From Bacteroidota bacterium (lineage in GTDB: Bacteria > Bacteroidota > Bacteroidia > Cytophagales > Spirosomataceae): a DNA stretch of 64,000 nt. Shown here in pieces: positions 9,154 to 18,462 of this stretch (position 1 is its first letter; each line of letters opens with the position of its first letter). The stretch spans positions 186,001 through 250,000 of the forward strand of contig JAIUOF010000006.1 of assembly GCA_020161355.1 (NCBI GenBank), given 5' to 3'. The translations under genes were made by a program, and so were the position numbers. Below the pieces are notes generated by a model. The model did no database searches. It was not told the DNA's origin and worked only from the letters and a program-made list of their open reading frames with translations.

Positions 9154-9615
9154 TTATTCGAATACTCTAAGGGTATTGGTATTGGCCGTAAAAGTAACAT
9201 TATATTTTTTAAGAGCACTCGGAGCAGGGCTTTTACTTACAGCTCCTGATTCTTTAAACTCTGCACCGTGATTGGGACATTGAAATATAGATGAACTAGC
9301 CACATATTTTATGGTGCTCCCTTCATGGGTGCATTCCGACGAAACCGCTATCCAATTATCATTCAGAGTTCTGGCAATGATTATTTTTTTATCTGAAATC
9401 ACTACGTACCCTCCTTTGGTTTGAAGTGCTTTATAGGTTTGAGCTGAAATATCAATCGAAAAATCAACTTTGCCGGTATTTCCTCCTGGATTTGGATCCG
9501 GAATTTCGGTCTCACTGCAACCCTGGAGACAATTCATCAGCATGACTGCTCCAAAACCAACACCTACTTGTTTAAGAAAGTCTTTCCTGTCAATTGTACC
9601 AGTTTTACTGATCAT
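9154..9615 (-). CDS. Rieske [2Fe-2S] lipoprotein
   Basis: The 153-residue protein has an N-terminal export signal with an Arg-Lys pair (DRKDFLKQ) before a hydrophobic stretch and a lipobox LQGC with the lipidated Cys at 33. The mature domain carries a Rieske cluster site: C95-T-H97 and, after 15 residues, C113-P-N-H116. The RK pair could mark a Tat-like route, which would suit a cofactor-containing protein, but this is inference. It probably acts as a membrane-anchored periplasmic electron carrier with an unknown partner. It is the first gene of a three-gene minus-strand operon with menE, which hints at a link to quinone electron transfer. Confidence 0.85.
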   Translation of the reverse strand: MISKTGTIDRKDFLKQVGVGFGAVMLMNCLQGCSETEIPDPNPGGNTGKVDFSIDISAQTYKALQTKGGYVVISDKKIIIARTLNDNWIAVSSECTHEGSTIKYVASSSIFQCPNHGAEFKESGAVSKSPAPSALKKYNVTFTANTNTLRVFE

Positions 9616-9930
9616 AGTTTTAGGTAAATTATTAAGGTTATTATTTAATTACTAAAAATTACAGCGTCTTAGCTAAAACAATCTTAGAGATGCATCGGAT
9701 ATTTGAACCAACTTTATATTATAAAATTTTCTTTTGATAGAAAATTTTTATTTATCAGCATCTTGATTGTTTTTTAACTAAACGAAACTTTTAATACCTG
9801 CCAAAAATAATATTTTTAATCGAATATCTTTATTTTTACATCTCAAAAAACATTTTTGGAATCATTATGTTTTTAAACTGAAGAGAAAAACTTTTGACTT
9901 TTTAAAAATAATATCACAAACCGATTGATT
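9616..9930. other. 315-bp AT-rich divergent spacer
   Basis: The spacer separates the minus-strand Rieske operon from the plus-strand DUF2452 gene and should contain both promoters. I see no RNA gene, repeat or clear hairpin, and no unambiguous TTTG/TAnnTTTG pair. Confidence 0.5.
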
Positions 9931-10380
9931 GTGACTGACTCACTTGAAAATAAGAACGTATCAAAAAATCCTGGGCTGATTGGCTACGCTCATACTGCAG
10001 GTAGTGCCGTAATCAAACCCGAAGACATGGGCAAAGTAAAAGGAAAAGCCCAAATGGCCATGCGGCAACAAACTCAGGATCAACTCAATAAAATAATTCG
10101 TCAGATTGAATTGCTCGGAAGGCAAGCTCAGGAAATTAACGACCGCATCGAGGTTTCAGAGAGGATTTATGATGCTCTGATGAACTTTGAGCCGATTATC
10201 AATCATCATTATTATCTTTATGAAAAACCCGACGGCAATGATGTGCTGTCAATGGTGGCACCCGAAGAATGGGGCAGAAAAATGCCTTATACCCGTTTTT
10301 TGGCAAAAGTATTCCTCATGGCTGATCACACATGGCAGGTAGAATTTATGAATAACGAAGACATAGAAATAGATTTATAA
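9931..10380 (+). CDS. DUF2452 family protein
   Basis: This 149-residue cytoplasmic protein matches the uncharacterised DUF2452 family as I know it: an N-terminal NPGLIGYAHTAGSAVIKPEDMGK block, a central helix with heptad-like spacing (QLNKIIRQIELLGRQAQEINDRI), and a C-terminal YYLYEKPDG...WGRKMPYTRFLA segment with many aromatic residues. No enzymatic motif is visible and the function is unknown. There is no ATG near the start; GTG 9931 is chosen, with TTG 9925 as a near alternative. It lies 12 bp upstream of the EVE-domain gene. Confidence 0.75.
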   Translation: MTDSLENKNVSKNPGLIGYAHTAGSAVIKPEDMGKVKGKAQMAMRQQTQDQLNKIIRQIELLGRQAQEINDRIEVSERIYDALMNFEPIINHHYYLYEKPDGNDVLSMVAPEEWGRKMPYTRFLAKVFLMADHTWQVEFMNNEDIEIDL

Positions 10381-10392
10381 AAAGTAAAAAAC

Positions 10393-10803
10393 ATGAACTA
10401 TTGGTTAGTAAAATCAGAACCTTTTAAATTTTCCTGGGACAAATTCGTTAGTAAAGGTGGCGATATGTGGGATGGCGTCAGGAATTACGCAGCTCGCAAC
10501 AACCTGGCTGCAATGAGAGTCAATGACCTTGTCCTGTTTTACCATTCAAACGAAGGGCTGGAAATAGTTGGCCTGGCAAAAGTAGCGAAGGAAAGCTACC
10601 CTGACCCTACCGCCGACGACCCAAGATGGGTGGTGGTTGATCTGGTTCCGGTTGAAAAATTACCGAAAACTGTCACCCTAAAAACTATAAAATCTGACCC
10701 AATATTGTCAGGAATGGCTCTTGTGAAGCTTTCGAGATTATCGGTTGTTCCTGTAAAACCCGAAGAATTTGACCGAATAATGATTTTGGCTAATGAAAAT
10801 TAA
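10393..10803 (+). CDS. EVE domain protein (PUA-like)
   Basis: The 136-residue protein is a single EVE domain: it opens with MNYWLVKSEPFKFSWD, contains WDGVRNYAARNNL and LVLFYHSNEGLEIVGLAKV, and ends with a VKLSRLSVVPV strand. These are the conserved pocket segments of the family. EVE domains belong to the PUA superfamily and are proposed to bind modified bases in DNA or RNA. The stand-alone form is common, and no restriction or methylation gene is adjacent. The next gene starts 11 bp before its end. Confidence 0.92.
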   Translation: MNYWLVKSEPFKFSWDKFVSKGGDMWDGVRNYAARNNLAAMRVNDLVLFYHSNEGLEIVGLAKVAKESYPDPTADDPRWVVVDLVPVEKLPKTVTLKTIKSDPILSGMALVKLSRLSVVPVKPEEFDRIMILANEN

Positions 10804-12322
10804 ATTTTTTCTATTTTTCCTTATACTGAGTACATTTAGTTTTGGGCAGGAAATGCTCCAGATAGGAATAACTGGCTCAAATAACCAGATAAGAGTAATA
10901 AATCTACATGAAGACGGCATGGTGTTACTGGACAAAGCACCCAACGGCCTATTAAAAATAAAAAGAATAGACAAAGACCTCAACATGGTGTGGGATGTAG
11001 AATCAGAGCTGCTTTCAAAAGAAAGTTTCCTGGAAGACTATTACGACGGCAGGTTTTTGTACATCCTTCTTGACCAACGCAACAGTGACAATTACAGTGT
11101 TCTGAAAATTTCGGCTTCATTTGCGGCCATCCAAAAAATAAATATCAAAACAGTAGCCAATTTTGAGCTATCACATTTTAAGGCAAGTACCAAAAGTATC
11201 TGTCTGGGTGGAAGTGTAAAATCAGAACCGTTTCTGATATTTATGGAAGAAGGCTCCAACATACCGAAATATATCACTGCCAATCTGAAAGGGGAAGCAC
11301 AGATACAATCTCTCGATTTTACAGATGAAAAGGTAGTTGTTAATTTCCTGAATAAAAACAAGAAAAAAAGCCAGATTGTAGTCAGAGAATTTAGTTTTTC
11401 AGGAAAAGTATTAAATACAGAACAGATTCAGAATACCGAAAAATATGAATTTTTAAGTGTAAAATATTTTCAAAATACTACCCAAAGGCTGCTTTTGGGC
11501 AACTATGGGTTTGGAAGCACCAATTTAGATGGGATAAAAAGCTCGCAGGGAATTTATGTAGTTGACCTTAACAACGCTAACAAGATCAAATATTATAGTT
11601 TCGAAAATTTTAAAAACATCTTCGGGTTTCTTACGGATAAACAACAGGAAAGACTTAGAAAGCAGGTAGAAAAGAAAAAAGACAAAGGCAATGAATTTAT
11701 CTTTAATTACCGGCTGACAATCAATGAGGTAATTCCGGATGGGGATAATTTGCTGATTTCGGCCGAAGTGTACATGCCTGAATTCCGGAACAACTCAATG
11801 AGCACCCCGTATTTAGGTGGAAATACTTTTTATCCTTCTGGCTTATGGGGCAGGCAGTACCTTAGCAATTATTATTGGATGAACAGCCCGGCATTTTGGG
11901 GATACCGGAACCGAAGTACACAGATATTTGATGGATTCAAATATCTGGAAGGCACTTTAATTTCCCTCAATGCCGACGGCAAAATCAACTGGGACAATGC
12001 CATGCTATACAAAAATGTGCGATACTATCAACTTAAAAGCCATTCAAAAGTGAGCATGGCTGCAGAAAACCCAATCGTATATTATGTTTCCGATAACAAG
12101 TTTTATATTTCCGAATTTGACAATAATGGGAATAAAAATCTTTTTAAGGAGTATGATAATGTAAAACTCAATTTAGGGTCCAAATCTAAAAAATCAGAAT
12201 TTGAAAACCTGGAACACTGGTATGACAATTACTTTTTAAACTGGGGTGTTCAGAAAGACAATGATGCTAAAATTGGCTACAAGCAGGTTTGTTTCATTCA
12301 AAAAATCCCCATAAATAAATGA
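10793..12322 (+). CDS. Secreted hypothetical protein, first of two tandem paralogues
   Basis: The 509-residue protein has a signal peptide (MKIKFFLFFLILSTFSFGQ) and no other membrane segment. The body is rich in short beta-strand blocks of the form LDFTDEKVVVNF, suggesting a beta-propeller-like or repeated beta structure, without recognisable catalytic motifs. Its C-terminal half shares a pattern with the next gene: FDGFKYLEGTLISLNADG here versus FAGYHYLSGILANIDSEG there, and ENLEHWYDNYFL versus NEVRHWYNEYFI. It overlaps the EVE gene by 11 bp and the next gene by 4 bp (ATGA). I do not know its function. Confidence 0.85.
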   Translation: MKIKFFLFFLILSTFSFGQEMLQIGITGSNNQIRVINLHEDGMVLLDKAPNGLLKIKRIDKDLNMVWDVESELLSKESFLEDYYDGRFLYILLDQRNSDNYSVLKISASFAAIQKINIKTVANFELSHFKASTKSICLGGSVKSEPFLIFMEEGSNIPKYITANLKGEAQIQSLDFTDEKVVVNFLNKNKKKSQIVVREFSFSGKVLNTEQIQNTEKYEFLSVKYFQNTTQRLLLGNYGFGSTNLDGIKSSQGIYVVDLNNANKIKYYSFENFKNIFGFLTDKQQERLRKQVEKKKDKGNEFIFNYRLTINEVIPDGDNLLISAEVYMPEFRNNSMSTPYLGGNTFYPSGLWGRQYLSNYYWMNSPAFWGYRNRSTQIFDGFKYLEGTLISLNADGKINWDNAMLYKNVRYYQLKSHSKVSMAAENPIVYYVSDNKFYISEFDNNGNKNLFKEYDNVKLNLGSKSKKSEFENLEHWYDNYFLNWGVQKDNDAKIGYKQVCFIQKIPINK

Positions 12323-13851
12323 GAGTTTTCTTAATTTTGTTTTTACTTATTCCCGGGCATATTTTTGCACAGCTCATTCAAAATATTGAATTTGAGGTAG
12401 TTGGAAAACCCACCTGGCATACATTAGTACCCATGGGTGAGCACGGAACTTTATTTTTTATAAAAACTGATCAAACCAAAGCCAAAGTTTTATTTTTTGA
12501 TAAAAACCTTAAAAAAAACTGGGAGAAAGATATCTTTCTGGACGTCGAACGATCGCCAACTGCCTATACATTTGATGCCAACAAAGCCACTTTCCTTTTT
12601 AGAGAAACGAGTGGCATGTTTTACCAGGTATTTATTTTTAATCTTGCCGACGGAACATTTAAAACTGAAGGATTTGAACTAAGAGAATACTTTGACGATC
12701 AGGACTTTGTAATTTATGATAACAAAATTATTCTGGCTGGTGCCACAGAAAATCATGCGGCATTTTATATCTATGATTTTAAATCAGAAGAAGGAAAACT
12801 ACTGAAAACAGCCATCGAAGGCAAGGTGAAATTGCAGGAAATTGTTCCTGGGCCAGAATCAGGAGGGTTTAATACATTATGGCTGGTGAAAACTATGGGA
12901 TACTCCAATGAGAAGAGAAAAAAAGGTGCATTCATAAAAAGTACAAGGCTAGCCTTAGCGGCATTTGATTCATCGGCAATTCTTATCAACCAAAAATCTT
13001 TGGAACAAAAAGCGGGAAATTTTCCGGTTACGGGTCAATTGATTTTCCGGGAAAACCAAATTGTGGGTATTAGCGGACAATACCAAAACATTTCCGGTGA
13101 TAAAGGATTGTTTTACAGTAAATTTCCGGTCGAAAAACCAGGAAACGACATGCATTTTTATTCATTTAAAGAACTGCTAAAAGGGCAACCAGAATTCCAG
13201 AAGAAAGACCTGGAGAGCATAATCAAAGACTATGGCTTTCTACCACATCAGACCATTTCTTCAGAAAATGGTTTCAGTCTTGGGGGTGTGTTTTTTAAAA
13301 TAGAAACCAAAAATGTAACGCAACAAATCAACAATGATAACGGGTTTTCAGGGAATAATTCAGGGTTTGGAAGAAACAATACCCGAACACAATCCAGGTC
13401 AGTATTTGCAGGATATCACTATTTATCGGGAATCCTGGCCAATATCGATTCAGAAGGTAATCTTTTAAACCAAAGCAGATTTGATTTAAATCAGATTAAC
13501 CCACAACTAAAACAATCTTTAAGCTTCAATACCAAAGGCTCTGTGGCTTATTGTCTGAAAGGCAACCTATCGGCAAGTAACTTAAATATCGGTACCAAGC
13601 CTATAATATACAAACTCTCAGACGAGCAACCTAATGCCAAAAACAGGCCATTTCTACCATCATACAATGAGGTGAGACATTGGTACAACGAATATTTTAT
13701 TGCCGATGGCTCAAAAAGCAGAATTGAAGTTTTACAAATGAAGCCTAATGAAAATCAAACTTCGGAAAAAAAGAAAAAAAAGAAAGCCGCTCCTACCTTT
13801 ACCCAGATCAGAAAAACGATTTACCTGACAAAAATAGCTTCAGGACAATAA
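12319..13851 (+). CDS. Secreted hypothetical protein, second of two tandem paralogues
   Basis: The 510-residue protein has a signal peptide (MRVFLILFLLIPGHIFAQ) and a beta-rich body like its upstream neighbour, with a matching length and shared C-terminal motifs. A low-complexity Asn-rich stretch (NNDNGFSGNNSGFGRNN) and a very basic KKKKKKAAP run lie in the second half. Start and upstream stop share ATGA, so the two are translated together and their products may act as a pair at the cell surface or in the periplasm; that is inference. No known domain is recognised. Confidence 0.85.
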   Translation: MRVFLILFLLIPGHIFAQLIQNIEFEVVGKPTWHTLVPMGEHGTLFFIKTDQTKAKVLFFDKNLKKNWEKDIFLDVERSPTAYTFDANKATFLFRETSGMFYQVFIFNLADGTFKTEGFELREYFDDQDFVIYDNKIILAGATENHAAFYIYDFKSEEGKLLKTAIEGKVKLQEIVPGPESGGFNTLWLVKTMGYSNEKRKKGAFIKSTRLALAAFDSSAILINQKSLEQKAGNFPVTGQLIFRENQIVGISGQYQNISGDKGLFYSKFPVEKPGNDMHFYSFKELLKGQPEFQKKDLESIIKDYGFLPHQTISSENGFSLGGVFFKIETKNVTQQINNDNGFSGNNSGFGRNNTRTQSRSVFAGYHYLSGILANIDSEGNLLNQSRFDLNQINPQLKQSLSFNTKGSVAYCLKGNLSASNLNIGTKPIIYKLSDEQPNAKNRPFLPSYNEVRHWYNEYFIADGSKSRIEVLQMKPNENQTSEKKKKKKAAPTFTQIRKTIYLTKIASGQ

Positions 13852-13942
13852 ACATTTGTATTTCAGCCTAATCTTTGCTCTCATTTCTTTCGGTTTTGAA
13901 TAAAAATTCGGAATTTTGCACTTTATCAAATTTCAATTTTGA

Positions 13943-15157
13943 ATGGTTCGTTTTTACGTATATTTATTGATCATTTTACTGGGATTTTCGGCTTGTACCG
14001 ATCACGCCAGAGATGAATTTAATATACCGGTCCAAAATCTGAACCAATCGAATAATAACGAGCATTTGGCGGCTCTCAGCATACTTTCCGATGCCATCAA
14101 AAACAATCCGAGCGATCCGGTTAACTATTACAAAAGGGCTTTACTTCATTATAATATCCAAAATTATAAAGATGGTCTGGTAGATATCACCCGTGCCGAA
14201 AAACTCGATCCGAACTCTGGCCTCTATTTATTTTTTAAAGCCAAATTTGAAAGCTTGCTCAATATACCTACAGCCCTGAAAAATGCACAGTTTGCCGAGT
14301 CTCAAAAATTTGACTCCCCAGACTTGTATATACTTTTGGCTGATTTATATCTGAAAGAAAAACAATTTGGCAAGTCGCAGCATTATATGCGTAAGGCCGA
14401 ACAAGCTTACCCTTACAACGCCGATTTGTTTCTTGTAAAAGGAAAATATTACGCCCGACAAGCTGACACCCTTACCGCTATAAATAATTTTAAGAGAGCC
14501 CTTGCTCTGAAACCTCATCGAATCGACGCATACGATCAGATCATCAAAACCTACAATGCAGCCAGAATGCCCGATTCGGCCTTGATCTACAATGAACTCG
14601 CTTTGAAGAAATTTCCTGATTCACGGGAATTGGTTTATAATAAAGCCCAGATTCTTGAAAATGTGGGAGCCCTTGACAGTGCCACGAAAGTTTATAAAAG
14701 GTTTCTGGTATTGGAGCCCGACAGATATGATGTTCTTGAAAAAGTGGGAGATATTTATTTCAGAAAAAAGAACTACGCGGCAGCATTTTTGGTATATGAC
14801 AAATGGGGCAAAGCCCAACCCGAACAAACCAAAGCTTTCCTGAAAGCAGCCGGATGTTACGAGGTTCAGAAAAAATTTGCTGACGCTAAAAATTACCTTG
14901 AAAGAATCAGGACTGACTTACCCGAAGAAATTAAAATTAAAAGTGAAATCGACAGGCTGACCTATATTTTGGATGCTCAGGAAAACAGATACTATGATTA
15001 TGGAGAATCCTACAAATCAGCCAGCCGGTCAGGAAAAAATAAAACCGTTGAAGAACCTGAAGAAAACCGCAGGATTTTTGATGAGAAAATTGGTACAATA
15101 GAAAAAATACAAAAACGCAGTCAATTGAATTTGGGTAGAGATACCACCAGACATTAA
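13943..15157 (+). CDS. TPR-repeat lipoprotein
   Basis: The 404-residue protein has a lipoprotein signal ending in the lipobox GFSAC, with the acylated Cys near residue 18. The rest is a solenoid of about nine tetratricopeptide repeats, with typical pairs such as [29 protein letters not shown] and [18 protein letters not shown] (quoted in part). TPR lipoproteins serve as scaffolds for periplasmic complexes; the partner is unknown. It ends 4 bp before thrS, so it may share a transcript with thrS and infC. Confidence 0.85.
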   Translation: MVRFYVYLLIILLGFSACTDHARDEFNIPVQNLNQSNNNEHLAALSILSDAIKNNPSDPVNYYKRALLHYNIQNYKDGLVDITRAEKLDPNSGLYLFFKAKFESLLNIPTALKNAQFAESQKFDSPDLYILLADLYLKEKQFGKSQHYMRKAEQAYPYNADLFLVKGKYYARQADTLTAINNFKRALALKPHRIDAYDQIIKTYNAARMPDSALIYNELALKKFPDSRELVYNKAQILENVGALDSATKVYKRFLVLEPDRYDVLEKVGDIYFRKKNYAAAFLVYDKWGKAQPEQTKAFLKAAGCYEVQKKFADAKNYLERIRTDLPEEIKIKSEIDRLTYILDAQENRYYDYGESYKSASRSGKNKTVEEPEENRRIFDEKIGTIEKIQKRSQLNLGRDTTRH

Positions 15158-15161
15158 GAAA

Positions 15162-17111
15162 ATGATAAACATTACATTACCAGACGGTAGCATTAAGAGT
15201 TTTGAAGAAAAGACCACCCCTATGGATGTGGCTCTTTCAATAAGTGAAGGATTGGCACGAAATGTACTTGCCGCAAAAGTTGATGAAAAAGTTGTGGATC
15301 TAAACACCACGATTACCTCTGATTGCACGCTTCAATTGTTGACCTGGAATGATACTGAAGGAAAATCTACTTTCTGGCATTCATCTGCTCACCTCATGGC
15401 TGAAGCCCTCGAGGTGCTATATCCCGGGGTGAAATTTTGGGTGGGGCCTCCGGTTGAAAACGGGTTTTATTACGATGTTGACACCAACGGAAAACCTATT
15501 TCGTCAGATGACTTCAAATTGATTGAAGACAAAATGATTGAGCTCGCCCGTCAGAAAAATGAATATGTCAGAATTCCGATTTCGAAAGCCGACGCATTAA
15601 AATATTTTAAAGAAAAAGGAGATGAATATAAGATAGACCTTTTGGAAGGATTGGAAGACGGTAACATTACCTTGTACAAACAAGGAAATTTCACTGATTT
15701 GTGTCGCGGGCCGCATATTCCCAATACCGGATTTATAAAGGCAGCAAAAATCACCAATGCTGCGGCTGCTTTTTTCAAAGGTGACCAAAATAACAAAATG
15801 CTTACCCGTGTGTATGGAATTACTTTTCCTAAAGCCAAAGAGCTGGAAGAATACCTTACCATGATAGAGGAAGCCAAAAGACGTGATCACAGGAAATTGG
15901 GAACAGAGCTGGAGATTTTTACCTTTTCCGAAAAAGTTGGAAAAGGCTTACCGCTATGGTTACCAAAAGGTGCTATGCTGAGAGAGCGTTTGGAAAATTT
16001 CCTTAAAAAAGCTCAGCTTAAGGCTGGATATTCGCCGGTAGTAACCCCTCATATTGGGAGCAAATTATTGTATGAAACCTCAGGACACTGGGAAAAATAT
16101 GGGGAGGATTCTTTCCAACCCATAAAAACTCCCGAAGAAGGAGAGGAATTCATGTTAAAACCCATGAACTGCCCTCATCACTGTGAAATCTTCAAATCAA
16201 AACCCCGTAGTTATAGGGATTTGCCTTTAAGACTTGCTGAGTTTGGCACTGTTTACAGATATGAGCAAAGTGGTGAGTTGCATGGTTTGACTCGCGTAAG
16301 GGGATTCACTCAGGATGATGCTCACCTTTTCTGTACCAATGACCAGGTGGAGAATGAATTTAAAAAAGTAATTGATTTGGTGCTTTATGTTTTCAAATCA
16401 CTTGGTTTTGAAGACTTTAGTGCTCAGGTATCATTGAGAAGTAAAGAAAATCGCACCAAATATATAGGGTCCGATGAAGACTGGGACAGAGCTGAAGCCG
16501 CAATTCAGAAAGCTGCTGATGAGAAAGGCTTAAAAACCGTGGTAGAGTATGGAGAAGCCGCATTTTATGGTCCTAAACTAGACTTCATGGTCAAAGATGC
16601 CCTGGGCCGAAAATGGCAGTTGGGTACTATTCAGGTAGATTATAATTTACCAAAAAGATTTGATTTGGAATATGTGGGTGCCGACAATCAAAGACATCGT
16701 CCGGTAATGATTCACCGGGCTCCATTCGGCTCTATGGAACGCTTCATAGCGATATTGCTCGAAAACACTGCCGGCAACTTCCCGTTCTGGTTATCTCCTG
16801 AGCAAATTGCGGTATTACCGATATCAGAAAAATTTGAGGATTTTGCCAATGAAGTATTCTTAACTTTACAGGAAAATGACATCAGAGGCTTTATTGATCT
16901 CAGAGCAGAGAAAATTGGCCGGAAAATCAGGGATGCGGAAGTTGCAAAAATCCCTTTGATGTTAATAATTGGGGAAAAAGAAGCACAGGATGGCAAGGTT
17001 TCTGTAAGAAAAAAAGGCGAAGGCGATGTTGGTACTTTTTCGATAGAAGAATTTATACAATACGCTAAAAATGAAATCAATAAAAATATACCCAAATTTG
17101 GGAATATTTAA
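15162..17111 (+). CDS. thrS: Threonyl-tRNA synthetase
   Basis: The 649-residue enzyme has the full bacterial layout: an N-terminal TGS domain ([16 protein letters not shown]), the editing domain with [11 protein letters not shown] and the later [12 protein letters not shown] metal-site region, a class II catalytic core, and a C-terminal anticodon-binding domain. Core motifs include [10 protein letters not shown], the motif 2 region [12 protein letters not shown] and motif 3 [11 protein letters not shown]. It charges tRNA-Thr and hydrolyses mischarged Ser-tRNA-Thr. infC follows after 62 bp, the conserved thrS-infC order. Confidence 0.98.
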   Translation: MINITLPDGSIKSFEEKTTPMDVALSISEGLARNVLAAKVDEKVVDLNTTITSDCTLQLLTWNDTEGKSTFWHSSAHLMAEALEVLYPGVKFWVGPPVENGFYYDVDTNGKPISSDDFKLIEDKMIELARQKNEYVRIPISKADALKYFKEKGDEYKIDLLEGLEDGNITLYKQGNFTDLCRGPHIPNTGFIKAAKITNAAAAFFKGDQNNKMLTRVYGITFPKAKELEEYLTMIEEAKRRDHRKLGTELEIFTFSEKVGKGLPLWLPKGAMLRERLENFLKKAQLKAGYSPVVTPHIGSKLLYETSGHWEKYGEDSFQPIKTPEEGEEFMLKPMNCPHHCEIFKSKPRSYRDLPLRLAEFGTVYRYEQSGELHGLTRVRGFTQDDAHLFCTNDQVENEFKKVIDLVLYVFKSLGFEDFSAQVSLRSKENRTKYIGSDEDWDRAEAAIQKAADEKGLKTVVEYGEAAFYGPKLDFMVKDALGRKWQLGTIQVDYNLPKRFDLEYVGADNQRHRPVMIHRAPFGSMERFIAILLENTAGNFPFWLSPEQIAVLPISEKFEDFANEVFLTLQENDIRGFIDLRAEKIGRKIRDAEVAKIPLMLIIGEKEAQDGKVSVRKKGEGDVGTFSIEEFIQYAKNEINKNIPKFGNI

Positions 17112-17130
17112 AAAGTAAATAATAAATTTG
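17097..17130 (+). promoter_or_regulatory. Possible internal promoter for infC
   Basis: TTTG at 17097-17100, still inside thrS, and TAAATTTG at 17123-17130 resemble the -33 and -7 elements of Bacteroidota promoters. The 22-nt spacing is slightly longer than the usual 19-20. It would let infC be transcribed apart from thrS. Confidence 0.35.
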
Positions 17131-17173
17131 GGGCAAATTGGTAAAAACCCAGGTATCACCATAAACAGAATTA

Positions 17174-17731
17174 ATGGCAAAAAGCATGAAGAGACCGTTT
17201 CGTCCACCGGTTAGAAAAGAGGACGAACATAGAATTAACGAAAAAATCAGAGGTGTAGCTGAGGTACGCTTAGTAGGTGAAAATGTAGAGGTTGGCGTGT
17301 ACCCTTTTTCTAAAGCAATTGAAATTGCACAAAGTCAAAACCTGGATTTGGTTGAAATCGTACCCAACTCTGTACCGCCTGTTTGTAGAATAGTAGATTA
17401 TTCGAAATTTAAATACGAACAAAAGAAAAAGCAAAAAGAACTTAAGGCGAAGCAAGTAAAAACCGTAATTAAAGAAATCAGATTCGGTCCTCAAACTGAT
17501 GACCATGACTTTGATTTCAAACTTAAACATGCCGAGAACTTCCTCAAAGAGAACTCAAAAGTGAAGGCTTATGTGCAGTTTATAGGTCGCCAGATTGTAT
17601 TTAAAGAGCAGGGCTTCCAGCTTTTGGAAAGATTTGTAAAAGCACTGGAGGATTTAGGTAAACCAGAGGCTCCACCAAAATTAGAAGGTAAAAGGCTGAA
17701 TGTGATTATCGCACCTAAGCCTAAAAAATAA
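17174..17731 (+). CDS. infC: Translation initiation factor IF-3
   Basis: The 185-residue factor has the N-terminal domain ([21 protein letters not shown]), a lysine-rich linker ([21 protein letters not shown]) and the C-terminal domain with [15 protein letters not shown] sequence written here as [15 protein letters not shown]. It binds the 30S subunit, blocks premature joining of 50S and proofreads initiator tRNA. The start is a normal ATG, not the AUU used for autoregulation in enterobacteria. A strong terminator follows at once, and the usual downstream genes rpmI and rplT are absent here. Confidence 0.97.
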   Translation: MAKSMKRPFRPPVRKEDEHRINEKIRGVAEVRLVGENVEVGVYPFSKAIEIAQSQNLDLVEIVPNSVPPVCRIVDYSKFKYEQKKKQKELKAKQVKTVIKEIRFGPQTDDHDFDFKLKHAENFLKENSKVKAYVQFIGRQIVFKEQGFQLLERFVKALEDLGKPEAPPKLEGKRLNVIIAPKPKK

Positions 17732-17732
17732 T

Positions 17733-17763
17733 AAAAAAGCCAATCCGGAAGGGTTGGCTTTTT
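17733..17763 (+). terminator. Intrinsic terminator after infC
   Basis: Stem AAGCCAATCC / GGGTTGGCTT (one G-U pair) with a GGAA loop is flanked by an A-run and a T-run, so it can also act on the opposite strand. Confidence 0.9.
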
Positions 17764-17779
17764 GGTTTATTAAAAAAAT

Positions 17780-18082
17780 CTAAACTTCCAGGGACAATTT
17801 TAAGTGGCCCCCTAAACCTTGTTGAATTATCTTCATTAAAGTTGACAACCTAATATCAGAAGCATTATTTTCAATTCTTGAAATATAAGATTTGTTAGTG
17901 CCACATTTTTCCGCTAATTGCTCTTGAGTCATTCCTAATTTATTTCTTGCTTCTTCCAAAAGAACTCCCAACTTGAAGGCTTCAAATTCTTGCTCCCAAG
18001 CTTCACGAGAAGGCACCCCTTGAACACCATATTTGCTGTCCAAAATTTCATCTAAAGTTGTAATTTCCTTTTCCTTGCTCAT
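17780..18082 (-). CDS. HigA-type antitoxin, helix-turn-helix protein
   Basis: The 100-residue protein has a short N-terminal region (MSKEKEITTLDEILDSKYG) and a Cro/CI helix-turn-helix at about 45-95 (LGMTQEQLAEKCGTNKSYISRIE). The arrangement downstream of a RelE-fold toxin is that of HigBA-type modules, where the antitoxin neutralises the toxin and represses the operon. The longer frame from 18154 is rejected: its basic N-terminus is a shadow of the toxin's lysine-rich tail. The start at 18082 overlaps the toxin gene by 35 bp. Confidence 0.85.
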   Translation of the reverse strand: MSKEKEITTLDEILDSKYGVQGVPSREAWEQEFEAFKLGVLLEEARNKLGMTQEQLAEKCGTNKSYISRIENNASDIRLSTLMKIIQQGLGGHLKLSLEV

Positions 18083-18398
18083 ACTCTTCTTTAATTTTAA
18101 TTGCCTTTTCAATTTCATTTTTAGGAGTTTTCTGAGTTTTCTTTTGAAAACCATTTCCTAAAACCACAAGATTCATTTTATCAAAAAAAGAAAAAATCCT
18201 GTAAATATTGGAGCCGACCTCCACCCTTATTTCATAAATACCGTTTGACCCTGTAATATGCTTAAAATACTTTTCAGGAACTTTATATGTGGTTTCAATA
18301 AGTTTTAGAGTCCATTCAATTTTTCTTTGAACAGTGTCATTTTGTGCTTTATAAAAGTCCAAAAAGTAGTTTTTGTATGCAATTACTTTTCTTTCCAT
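18048..18398 (-). CDS. HigB-type toxin, RelE/ParE superfamily (phage Gp49-like)
   Basis: The 116-residue protein resembles HigB-like mRNA interferases: an N-terminal helix pair (KNYFLDFYKAQNDTVQRKIEWTL), then strands GIYEIRVEVGSNIYRIFSFF and LVVLGNGFQKKTQKTP, ending in a lysine-rich helix. The phrase YEIRV...YRIF...NGFQKK is the family signature. Such toxins cut mRNA on the ribosome. ATG 18398 is preferred to the upstream frame start at 18431. Toxin precedes antitoxin, the order typical of HigBA. Confidence 0.85.
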   Translation of the reverse strand: MERKVIAYKNYFLDFYKAQNDTVQRKIEWTLKLIETTYKVPEKYFKHITGSNGIYEIRVEVGSNIYRIFSFFDKMNLVVLGNGFQKKTQKTPKNEIEKAIKIKEEYEQGKGNYNFR

Positions 18399-18462
18399 AT
18401 ACAAAGTTAACCATTCAGACAACTTTTGCAAAGATTATGAAAAATAATTAAGGAAATGTTTA

